Origin: a virus
Direction: 5' to 3' (one strand)
IMG/VR virus record: IMGVR_UViG_3300044821_000018
Span: 1 to 24,842 of that record
DNA length: 24,842 nucleotides
Shown: positions 1 through 6,558 of the stretch, piece after piece
Numbering within the stretch: the first letter of the stretch is position 1
Layout: each line of letters begins with the position of its first letter
Notes under the pieces: model-generated
Told to the model about the DNA's origin: nothing
Databases searched by the model: none
The model's input: only the letters and a program-made list of their open reading frames with translations
Translations under genes and position numbers: made by a program

Positions 1-654
1 CGACCAACTGTAGGTCGCGTTCGGCGTCGCGCCGGTGCCGGTGATGAGCTGGTACGCCTCCGTCGAGCCCACGCCGGTCGAGGTGTTCTGGTCGCCGGTC
101 CCGAGCGCGGTCCAGCCGCCAGTCGCCGGATTGGAGACGCCGGCGTTCGTAAGCCCGGTGTCGGCCGCAATCGTGCAGCCGGTGAACGCGATGACGTTCG
201 CGCCGCTCGTTGCCGGCGTCGCGCCCGAGCTCTGCGGGCTAGCCGATCCGGTGAACGAATTGTGCGCGACCTGGTCGAGCGAGTAGCTCGAGCCCCCGGT
301 GACTTCCACGATGTTCGAGTACGAATAGAATTTCGTCGAGGTTCCGCTCGCGGGAACATACGAAACGGTATTTGTTCCGCTCCCTGGATTTGTGCATAGG
401 AACAATGCCCAGCACACTGAGCTATTCGTGCCGCCCAGATTGACGATGAACGACGACGGGTTATCTACGGCCGTCCACGTGCCGCCGCCGGCGGTCGCGG
501 TCGGAGTAGGGAGCGCGACGGTGGTGCTGGATCCCGTGTCGATGTAGGCGACCAGCAGGAACAGCACGTTGGCGGCCGACACGCCGGCGAGCGTGTTGCT
601 CCCGTTGGCGGCCGTGCTGGTCGCCTCGTGCGACTGGGCGACGCTAGCGGTCAC
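1..654 (-). CDS. Beta-rich minor structural protein, C-terminus beyond window
   Basis: Reading the minus strand from a GTG at 654-652 gives 218 codons without a stop up to the window edge, so the 3' end of the gene is missing. The GTG overlaps the upstream stop as GTGA, the usual junction in this genome. The protein is rich in Thr, Ser, Gly and Ala, with few charged residues. It has alternating hydrophobic stretches such as NVLFLLVAYIDTG and FIVNLGG and ends in the window with NATYSWS. This looks like a beta-sandwich virion surface protein. Its place after two other beta-rich genes suggests a fibre, appendage or decoration component. No named family was recognised; the reading frame is secure and the function is inferred. 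Confidence 0.75.
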   Translation of the reverse strand, partial: MTASVAQSHEATSTAANGSNTLAGVSAANVLFLLVAYIDTGSSTTVALPTPTATAGGGTWTAVDNPSSFIVNLGGTNSSVCWALFLCTNPGSGTNTVSYVPASGTSTKFYSYSNIVEVTGGSSYSLDQVAHNSFTGSASPQSSGATPATSGANVIAFTGCTIAADTGLTNAGVSNPATGGWTALGTGDQNTSTGVGSTEAYQLITGTGATPNATYSWS

Positions 655-1295
655 GAGGTCACGATAGAGGTAGAGCCCCAGCAGAGGTTCGACGGCGTGC
701 CGCCGTTGCCTTCGCCGCCGAGGCCGGGATTACCGGAAGTGTACGGGCTCGTGTCGGTGAAAGACGCGATCAGCGACCCGTTTTGTTTGACCGTGATGAT
801 CGCGCTCGAACCGGAAGTGACGATGGCCGATTCGATGAGGTCGCCATCGGCGGCGGTGATCGCGTTGCCGCCCGAGAGCACGCTGAAGCTGCCCTGATTG
901 CCGAGCCACTTGACGATGTCGATGTGGTTGCCTTGCAGGACAAAATCTATCTCGTAACTGAAAATCTGCGTCGACGTGATCGTCATGCGCAGGTGGTGCT
1001 CCACCTCGGCCGCGCCGAAGCCGCCCAGAATGCGCAGCGTCGAGGTGATCTTCTGGTTCAGGCACCAGTTGTTGCCGGCGAGCACGGCCACGGAGTCGTT
1101 GACCCCGGTTCCGCTTCCGGAAAAGCACAGGCCGCCTGACACCTGCAACGGCTGCGTCCAGATGGCGGACGCGGGATTGACGAAGTTGGCGTCGGTGCCA
1201 ACTAGCGTCCCGGACCCCGAGAACGTCGGCGAGTACGCTCCGCAGATAAAGGCTTGGGTGTACCCGCGGTTAGAGGTCCCGAGCCAGGAGCCCAC
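651..1295 (-). CDS. Beta-rich structural protein, lectin/LamG-like appearance
   Basis: The 214-residue product starts at GTG 1295, preceded by an AGGTGA ribosome binding site that overlaps the upstream stop. It is Gly/Ser/Thr-rich with many short beta-type segments. The middle, around residues 105-155, reads like one layer of a concanavalin-type jelly roll (FSYEIDFVLQGNHIDIVKWL). The end (TPSNLCWGSTSIVTS) resembles the last strand of such domains. There is no signal peptide or membrane segment. The neighbours are similar beta-rich proteins, so a minor virion protein or receptor-binding component is likely. The lectin-like fold is inferred from pattern only; a catalytic role cannot be excluded. 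Confidence 0.75.
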   Translation of the reverse strand: MGSWLGTSNRGYTQAFICGAYSPTFSGSGTLVGTDANFVNPASAIWTQPLQVSGGLCFSGSGTGVNDSVAVLAGNNWCLNQKITSTLRILGGFGAAEVEHHLRMTITSTQIFSYEIDFVLQGNHIDIVKWLGNQGSFSVLSGGNAITAADGDLIESAIVTSGSSAIITVKQNGSLIASFTDTSPYTSGNPGLGGEGNGGTPSNLCWGSTSIVTS

Positions 1296-1303
1296 GTGTC
1301 ACC

Positions 1304-1855
1304 TCAGTTCAGCAGAACGATACCGCCAAGCTTGAGGGTCATCGAGCCGGTGGCGACGGTCTGCGTGAAGTTGACGCCACACTGGAGCGAGGTGGTCGAG
1401 TCGACGGCGGTGGAGAGCGCGAGGCCGCTGACCGGCACGTTGAGCAGACCATTGCCGCCGACGCTCGGCAGTGGCGAGGCGATGACGGCCTCGGAGCTGA
1501 ACGTGCCCTGCGACCAGAGCTGCGTCGCCGAGCCGGGCGCGGTCTCGACCATGAAGTCGATCTCGAGAGTCCACGGCACGTTTGTCTTGGCGACGACGTT
1601 GAGGTTCATGGCCCCCGTGTCGAACACGATGGTACCGCCGAGCGTGAAGTCGAAGCGTGCGGTTCCCGGCGTGGTGACCACGCACGAGATGATGCCGCGC
1701 GCGATGTAGCGGAACCACGTCCCCTCGACCAGATAGTCGGTCGGGAACGTGAACTTCGGGCCTGAAGGGATGCAGAGCGTGCGCGTGTTCGAGGTGATCG
1801 TCGGCCCCGCGCCGTGCGTCGTCATGAACCCTTGGGCCCATCCGTTGGTAGGCAT
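1304..1855 (-). CDS. Beta-rich structural protein
   Basis: The 183-residue protein starts at ATG 1855, with a good AAGGAG ribosome binding site between the upstream stop and the start. Its composition (Thr, Val, Gly, Ser, few charges) and alternating hydrophobic pattern indicate an all-beta fold without transmembrane segments. The stretch around residues 60-105 (FDFTLGGTIVFDTGAM, then WTLEIDFMVETAPGS) parallels the FSYEIDF segment of the next gene downstream. The two may therefore be distant paralogues or share a jelly-roll fold. The position among late tail genes suggests a fibre or decoration protein. No named family was recognised. Confidence 0.75.
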   Translation of the reverse strand: MPTNGWAQGFMTTHGAGPTITSNTRTLCIPSGPKFTFPTDYLVEGTWFRYIARGIISCVVTTPGTARFDFTLGGTIVFDTGAMNLNVVAKTNVPWTLEIDFMVETAPGSATQLWSQGTFSSEAVIASPLPSVGGNGLLNVPVSGLALSTAVDSTTSLQCGVNFTQTVATGSMTLKLGGIVLLN

Positions 1856-1864
1856 GATGGCTCC

Positions 1865-2335
1865 TTAGGCCAGGTTGATGAGCGCGGTGCCGGCGGCGTT
1901 CGACGGCATGTTGATCGTCAGCGTGCCGGCCGTGACCGTGGTCGACCCGAAGTTGAAGCACAGGATCGCGCGGTTGCTCTGCGTCGAGTTGTACAGCAGG
2001 AACGTGTCGAACGCGGTCGACAGCGTGACGGTCGTGTACACGATGGCCGCCGAGGGCGTCCAGAACGCGGTCGTGCCCGACGTGGTCGGAGCGGTGGCAT
2101 TTGTTACCGTCACGCCGCCGGCCACGTAGTTTGTTCCGGAGACTTCGCCCGTCGAGGTGTACGCCGTGGTCGAAGCGTTGATCGTGGCGGTCGTGAGGTA
2201 CAGCGACGCCTTGAGTGTGTCGACCGCGGGGGATGTCAGGCTGCCGCGCGACACGATGGTCACGGCGCCTAGCTGGTGCGCGCCCAGCATGACTTCGGCC
2301 TTGAAGCTGGTGCAGATGGCCGTCGTGTTGCTCAC
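1865..2335 (-). CDS. Beta-rich structural protein, unknown family
   Basis: The 156-residue protein starts at GTG 2335, which overlaps the preceding stop as GTGA, so translation is probably coupled. About a third of the residues are Thr or Ser and there are very few charges. Short beta-type segments such as IVYTTVTLSTAF and GTLTINMPSNA alternate with Gly/Asn turns. This matches small phage surface proteins and tail accessory proteins. It lies in a run of five consecutive proteins of this character. No enzyme motif, signal peptide or membrane helix is visible. The reading frame is well supported by packing; the role is inferred from context. Confidence 0.72.
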   Translation of the reverse strand: MSNTTAICTSFKAEVMLGAHQLGAVTIVSRGSLTSPAVDTLKASLYLTTATINASTTAYTSTGEVSGTNYVAGGVTVTNATAPTTSGTTAFWTPSAAIVYTTVTLSTAFDTFLLYNSTQSNRAILCFNFGSTTVTAGTLTINMPSNAAGTALINLA

Positions 2336-2523
2336 GTAGGAACTCCTTCTTGCGCTTCCGTGACCAGCGGCCTCAGGGCCGACACTGTCACGTCACGCCG
2401 AACCAATTCCCCCTTATAGAACCACTCGGTCGCGATCTTCCGGTAGTTGTCACCCATCGAGACGAGATCCGTCACCTCGAGCTCGGTGTGCTCGATGAGC
2501 CCCGCCGTCGTAAACACGAGCAT
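2332..2523 (-). CDS. Small hypothetical protein
   Basis: The 63-residue ORF starts at ATG 2523 and shares one base with the stop of the upstream gene (TGATG). Its own stop overlaps the next GTG start. It contains charged and aromatic residues (GDNYRKIATEWFYKGELVRRDV), so it is unlike the beta-rich neighbours and looks like a small mixed alpha/beta domain. The tight overlaps on both sides support it as a real gene. Function not recognised; it may be a small virion component or assembly factor. Confidence 0.68.
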   Translation of the reverse strand: MLVFTTAGLIEHTELEVTDLVSMGDNYRKIATEWFYKGELVRRDVTVSALRPLVTEAQEGVPT

Positions 2524-2855
2524 CAGACGCCCTCGCCGCCGGTGAAGTACAGGTTGCCGGTGCCCGCGACCGCCTGGATGTACGCCATAAACGTCGCGTT
2601 GTTCGGAATCGTGATGGCTCGATAGGCGTTCACCGGGATCGGGATGCCGTTCGCCGGGGTGCCGGGGATCGGAACAACCGCGGCGACGGCGGCCGACGTT
2701 CCGAACGCGATGAACACCGGGTTCGTTGAGTTGTTGAACACCAGTAGCGCCATCGGGGAGTTCCCCGAGATCAGCGCGATCGCGACGGCCTGGGACACCG
2801 CGGTCGGAGTCACCGCGGAGGTGTTCCCCTGCGGCTGGAATGCTTGCATCTGCAT
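2523..2855 (-). CDS. Small beta-rich virion-type protein
   Basis: The open frame extends upstream to 3005, but that part overlaps the preceding gene and has an Arg/Pro/Ser shadow composition. The ATG at 2855 is the likely start: it lies 4 nt after the upstream stop and has an AGGAAG ribosome binding site about 7 nt away. The resulting 110-residue protein begins MQMQAFQPQGNTS. It is hydrophobic and beta-rich, with the segment MALLVFNNSTNPVFIAFG in the middle and a Gly-rich end. Small proteins with this pattern are common among phage structural genes. No enzyme motif is seen. A decoration or fibre-associated role is an inference. Confidence 0.72.
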   Translation of the reverse strand: MQMQAFQPQGNTSAVTPTAVSQAVAIALISGNSPMALLVFNNSTNPVFIAFGTSAAVAAVVPIPGTPANGIPIPVNAYRAITIPNNATFMAYIQAVAGTGNLYFTGGEGV

Positions 2856-2859
2856 GGCG

Positions 2860-3162
2860 TTACTTCCTGAGCCGGCCGGCCAAGCCCGGCTCGTCGGGCG
2901 AGCCGCCGAGGTTGGCGCGCGCCAGCGGGCCGAGGGCTCGGGTGCGACCGCTGTGGTTGATGCACTGGTGAGGGTCCTGCTTGTCGGTCGTGCTGGACGC
3001 TTCAACGAATGCGTTCGGGCGCCTGTTCGGGATGATCGACGCCTGACGCTTGTGGTCGAACACGAACTGCGTCACGTTCTCGACCAGGCGAGACGGCGGA
3101 TCGCGATACCTGACGGTCGCGGTCGGGCTCTGCTGGAATCGCTCTTTCTTGCCGTACGCCAT
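2860..3162 (-). CDS. Small basic hypothetical protein
   Basis: The frame could begin at GTG 3174, but the ATG at 3162 is preferred because GGAG lies 6 nt upstream and the upstream gene stops just before it. The product is 100 residues and starts MAYGKKERF. It is basic and polar, with several Arg and Pro residues (TVRYRDPPSR) and two regions of low complexity towards the end. There is no membrane segment. It sits between a holin-like membrane protein and a beta-rich protein. The function is not recognised; a virion assembly or internal role is possible. Confidence 0.65.
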   Translation of the reverse strand: MAYGKKERFQQSPTATVRYRDPPSRLVENVTQFVFDHKRQASIIPNRRPNAFVEASSTTDKQDPHQCINHSGRTRALGPLARANLGGSPDEPGLAGRLRK

Positions 3163-3163
3163 T

Positions 3164-3382
3164 TTACTCTCCACGTCTGCGCTCGCCGTACAGGACGGGC
3201 AGGAATACCAACACTGCGAACCCGCCGGCTATGCAAGACGACAGGATTGTTTGAACGACCATCGCCCAGCACGTCAGCCCGAAAATCATCAAAAGACTTA
3301 TCACGGACAGAACTCTTGCCGCAACAATCCGGGTGGCCGCCTGAATGATCCTCACCAACTCAAAGCCCTGATCCGTCTCCAT
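3164..3382 (-). CDS. Two-helix membrane protein, holin-like
   Basis: A TTG at 3406 could extend the frame, but ATG 3382 has a GGGGAG ribosome binding site and is preferred, giving 72 residues. The first 22 residues are amphipathic. They are followed by two hydrophobic segments (about residues 24-42 and 45-65) joined by a very short turn. A basic tail, YGERRRGE, follows. Two closely spaced transmembrane helices with a charged tail in a very small phage protein fit class II holins, which make the inner-membrane lesions for lysis. No endolysin gene is adjacent, so a small virion or ejection membrane protein is an alternative. The start overlaps the end of the upstream gene by 23 nt. Confidence 0.68.
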   Translation of the reverse strand: METDQGFELVRIIQAATRIVAARVLSVISLLMIFGLTCWAMVVQTILSSCIAGGFAVLVFLPVLYGERRRGE

Positions 3383-3581
3383 CTTCGTTCTCCCCTGGCT
3401 CGTCAAAGCCCTTGCCCATTCCGCCTTGTTTACGCCGATGCTCGAGATCCTGGAACTTGATCCAGCGGTCGAGCAATTTCAGTTTGTCCTCGAAGGGAAT
3501 CTTCGATCCCTCTTTCTTGCAGTCGCGCAGCATCCCCTCGATCATCTGCCGACCTTCCAGCAACGGGTCCGACTTGCTCAC
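3360..3581 (-). CDS. Small charged helical protein
   Basis: The open frame reaches 3803, but the upstream part is an Arg/Gly-rich shadow of the preceding gene. GTG 3581 overlaps the preceding stop as GTGA and has AGG within the same stretch, giving 73 residues. The product is strongly charged and probably helical in its first 50 residues, for example KIPFEDKLKLLDRWIKFQDL. It ends in an acidic Gly-rich tail (GENEDGDGSG). No known domain was recognised. Its position after the putative ejection proteins and before the holin-like gene suggests a late function such as a small virion or lysis-timing component, but this is conjecture. Confidence 0.65.
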   Translation of the reverse strand: MSKSDPLLEGRQMIEGMLRDCKKEGSKIPFEDKLKLLDRWIKFQDLEHRRKQGGMGKGFDEPGENEDGDGSGL

Positions 3582-5188
3582 CTCGCGCCACCCGTGAGTT
3601 CCTGATAGCCGTAGAAGCCCGCCGCCGCCGCGCCGCCGCCGACCGCCGCGACGCCCATCTTTTTCGCGAACGCCTTGCGCGCCTCGCGCACCGCATGAAG
3701 GCTCTCGGCCTTGCCCGACCGCTCGGCCAGCACCATCGCGTACTTCAGGGCCTTGTCGTACGAGGCGGGGAACCGCTGGATCCACGGGTTCTGGCCGATC
3801 CACTCGAGCGCCTGAGCCGCGTTCTTGGTGCGCAACGAGTTCGCAACAAACTGCTCGCCCATGAGCTTCACGGTGTCGGGACCGAGCAGCGAGATGGCCT
3901 CGTCCACGTTCTCGGTGGACGAAAAAACCTTGCGCGCGATCTTGCCCTGGTACTCGCCGGGCGCGGCATCGGCGCCGAGGTACTCAACGTCCTGGCGGCC
4001 CGTGAGAACTTGTCCCAGCTTGGTGCCCCATTTGTTGATCTCCTTCGACGCTTCTTTGTAGGCCGCCCGAGGGTAGTTGTCCTTGCCGACCCACTTCTCC
4101 AGCGCGCCTTCGAGCCGATCACCGAGGGCCTTGAACCGCTGGCGCTCGACAGCGCTGAATCCGTTCGGGCCCGCGTCCGCCTGTGACGCGCGCAGCGAAC
4201 GAAGTTCTTCGTCCACCACTTCCATCGTGACGGGCTTGCGCCGGTAATCCTCTTTGTCGACGCCGCTCAGGCGCTCGCGAAGCTTCGCGGCCATCTCGCG
4301 GAACCGGTCGCTGTACTTGGTGCCCTCGGTCGCGCCTCCGCCGGCTTCGATCTCCTGCAAGTCACCGATGAGATCGGCGCCTTCCTGGGTGAGCGTGAAG
4401 TGCGCGCCGCGCTTCTCGAGTTCCTCGGCGGTCGCCCGGTAGCGGTCCCACAGCGGATCGTTTTCTTCGGCGCGCTTCTTGAGCAGCCCCTTGAGCTTCT
4501 CAGACGCGACCTTCTTGACCTTCGTTTCCAGGTGCTGGTCGGCGGGCGTGCGGAAATCCTCGGACTTCGGCAGCCCGGCGGTTTCCGTCGCGCCCTCGTG
4601 GATCTTGATGGCTTCCGGCTTGATCTTCTCGAGCGACGCCGCGGCGCGGCTCTCCGCGGTCGTGCCCATCTCTTTCAGCGCGGTCGTGCCCATCTTGGCG
4701 AGCGACGCGGCGCCCCTTACGGCGGGGATGGCCTCGACCACCTGCTCGCCGAGCTCACCGATGCCGCGCCCGCTCGGATCGCGAAGCTTCCTCGAGACGC
4801 TGTCGACCGCGCCGGCGCCGGCCGACACGATGTCGCGGCCCGTCTGCGCGAGGGGCTGCGTGACCTCTTTCTTGACGCCCGAGGCGAGCGCGCCCACCGC
4901 CTGGCCGGTCGGCGTGTCGCGTGATTCGACCAGCCCCGTGGCTATCGACCCGACATCCGTCGCAAGCTGCCCGACGCCCTTGACGGCGCCCTTGATGGTC
5001 TCGCCGAGCTTGTCCTTGAACCCGACGACAGCGTTGTCGGCTTTCTCGAGCAGGCTGTAATCTTTGGGCTTGCCCGAGTCCGGGTGCTGCTTGAGGATTT
5101 GTTCCCTCACCTGGTCGTCGGTCGCGCCGACGGGGCCCTCGACGCGGTATTTGTTTCCGTCCGGCGCCTGCATCTCGTACGTAGCCAT
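3578..5188 (-). CDS. Large helical protein, probable internal/ejection protein
   Basis: The open frame extends to 6163, but everything upstream of 5188 is an Arg-rich shadow of the neighbouring gene. ATG 5188 shares one base with that gene's stop (TGATG), giving 536 residues. The N-terminus (MATYEMQAPDGNKYRVEGP, then GATDDQVREQIL) matches a short domain often found at the start of large phage virion proteins. The rest is helical and charged, with Gly/Ala-rich amphipathic stretches around residues 60-170. A hydrophobic Gly/Ala segment lies near the C-terminus (GVAAVGGGAAAAGFYGY). This layout suits a protein ejected with DNA that must interact with membranes. No muramidase or protease motif was recognised. 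Confidence 0.78.
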   Translation of the reverse strand: MATYEMQAPDGNKYRVEGPVGATDDQVREQILKQHPDSGKPKDYSLLEKADNAVVGFKDKLGETIKGAVKGVGQLATDVGSIATGLVESRDTPTGQAVGALASGVKKEVTQPLAQTGRDIVSAGAGAVDSVSRKLRDPSGRGIGELGEQVVEAIPAVRGAASLAKMGTTALKEMGTTAESRAAASLEKIKPEAIKIHEGATETAGLPKSEDFRTPADQHLETKVKKVASEKLKGLLKKRAEENDPLWDRYRATAEELEKRGAHFTLTQEGADLIGDLQEIEAGGGATEGTKYSDRFREMAAKLRERLSGVDKEDYRRKPVTMEVVDEELRSLRASQADAGPNGFSAVERQRFKALGDRLEGALEKWVGKDNYPRAAYKEASKEINKWGTKLGQVLTGRQDVEYLGADAAPGEYQGKIARKVFSSTENVDEAISLLGPDTVKLMGEQFVANSLRTKNAAQALEWIGQNPWIQRFPASYDKALKYAMVLAERSGKAESLHAVREARKAFAKKMGVAAVGGGAAAAGFYGYQELTGGAR

Positions 5189-6555
5189 CAGTCGCTCACC
5201 ACGGTTGCCTTGCCCCAGCCGCCGCTGGCCGGAGCCGGCGACTCGCCCTTTCTCTCGCTCGGCAGCGAGCTCGGCGGAATCTCGTAGTCGGGCTGATCGG
5301 GGACCTTGATGCCGTGAGACGAAAGCCGCTGGGCCCACAGGGCGATGTTCTGCTTCTGCTGCTGAAGCGAAGTGTCCAGAATCGCAGTGGCGTCGCGCGT
5401 GAGCTGGTCGACCTGGGCCGCGCCGAGGTTGAACACGCTGGTCGGCACGGTGTCGGCGATCATGGATTGCAACAGCATGTTGCTGCGCGACCCGGTGCCG
5501 CTGGTCTCCAGCGCCGCGAGAATCGGCTTCGCCGACTTCATGTAGCTCGAGAACTGCTGAACCTCGGTGTCGCCGGTCGACACGAGGTACTCGGCGAAGG
5601 TCTTGGGCGCCAGCGAGTTCGGGCCGTTCTCCGTGTCGTTCTTGTACTTCTCCAGTACGTGCGGCAGCAGCTTGAGCGCCCGGTCGGCGTCGCCCTTCGC
5701 GGCCTGGAGTCGCGGGAACGCGGCGGCGGCCTTCTGGTACTTGGTGATCTCGTCGTCGATGCGTTTCTCGTCGCCCTGATCGAGCTTCTCTTTCTGGAGG
5801 CGCAGCTTGCCGTCGAGCGCGGCCATCTGGACCATCGCCTTGGCCTGGGCGTTGTGGAAGCCGAGCACTTGCTTCATGTCGTCCGAGTACGCGCCGCCGA
5901 GCTCGCGTTCGGCCTGCGCGGCGAGTCCCTCGGCATTGGCCTTGCCCTTGCGCCAGTCCAACTGCGCGTTGTACAGGGCCATGCGGTTCTTCCAATCCTG
6001 CTGCGCGCGGCTCCAGTTCTCGCCCCAGTTGGTGTACGCCTGGTCGAACGCCTCTTTCTGGCCGTTCTGCGCGCCCATCATCATGCCCTTCATAGCGCCG
6101 AGCATGTTCATGCCGGACAGGCCGGCGACTTTGCCGCCGATGGCGGACATCATCATCAGCCACGGCAGGGCCTGCACGCCGAAGTCGCGCATCTCGGGCG
6201 CGGCCTCTTTCACGGGCGGCGAGAAGTTCGGCGGCGGCGAGGTGGAAATCTCGTGCAGCGCCTTGAGCTGATCGTCCACCAGCTCGTTTTGTTTGGCGCG
6301 CGCCTTGTCGCGCCCGGCTTTCGCCGCGAGGTACTCGGGATCCTGACGGGCCTTGGCCTCGTCGCCCTCGTAGCGGGCCAGGATCTTGTCGTAATCAGAC
6401 TCCCCCGCCGCCGGAGCGGTGGGTGGCGCGGAGACGGGGCCGGCACTCGCCGGATCCGGCTGCGGGGAAGAAGTGTCGCCCATCGGAATGGGCGTCGGGG
6501 CGAGCGGGTTGGGAGCGCTCGAGCCGGAAAGCTGCGACCAGAAGTTGTCGTCCAT
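5188..6555 (-). CDS. Helical virion protein, probable internal/ejection protein
   Basis: The 455-residue product starts at ATG 6555, 3 nt after the upstream stop, within the motif TAACAAATGGA that recurs at another start. The first 60 residues are Pro/Ala/Ser-rich and probably disordered. A Met/Gly-rich hydrophobic region follows (about residues 130-160, including LPWLMMMSAIGGKV). Then comes a long helical, Gln- and Lys-rich section with coiled-coil character (about 170-300). The C-terminus is Pro-rich. In podoviruses, large helical genes after the tail genes commonly encode internal virion proteins released during DNA injection. No enzymatic motif is visible. The role is inferred from composition and order. 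Confidence 0.78.
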   Translation of the reverse strand: MDDNFWSQLSGSSAPNPLAPTPIPMGDTSSPQPDPASAGPVSAPPTAPAAGESDYDKILARYEGDEAKARQDPEYLAAKAGRDKARAKQNELVDDQLKALHEISTSPPPNFSPPVKEAAPEMRDFGVQALPWLMMMSAIGGKVAGLSGMNMLGAMKGMMMGAQNGQKEAFDQAYTNWGENWSRAQQDWKNRMALYNAQLDWRKGKANAEGLAAQAERELGGAYSDDMKQVLGFHNAQAKAMVQMAALDGKLRLQKEKLDQGDEKRIDDEITKYQKAAAAFPRLQAAKGDADRALKLLPHVLEKYKNDTENGPNSLAPKTFAEYLVSTGDTEVQQFSSYMKSAKPILAALETSGTGSRSNMLLQSMIADTVPTSVFNLGAAQVDQLTRDATAILDTSLQQQKQNIALWAQRLSSHGIKVPDQPDYEIPPSSLPSERKGESPAPASGGWGKATVVSD

Positions 6556-6558
6556 TTG

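Noticed and set aside
3578-6163. 861-codon frame taken as one gene
   Set aside because: The part upstream of 5188 is an Arg-rich shadow of the neighbouring gene; the real start is the ATG that overlaps that gene's stop.
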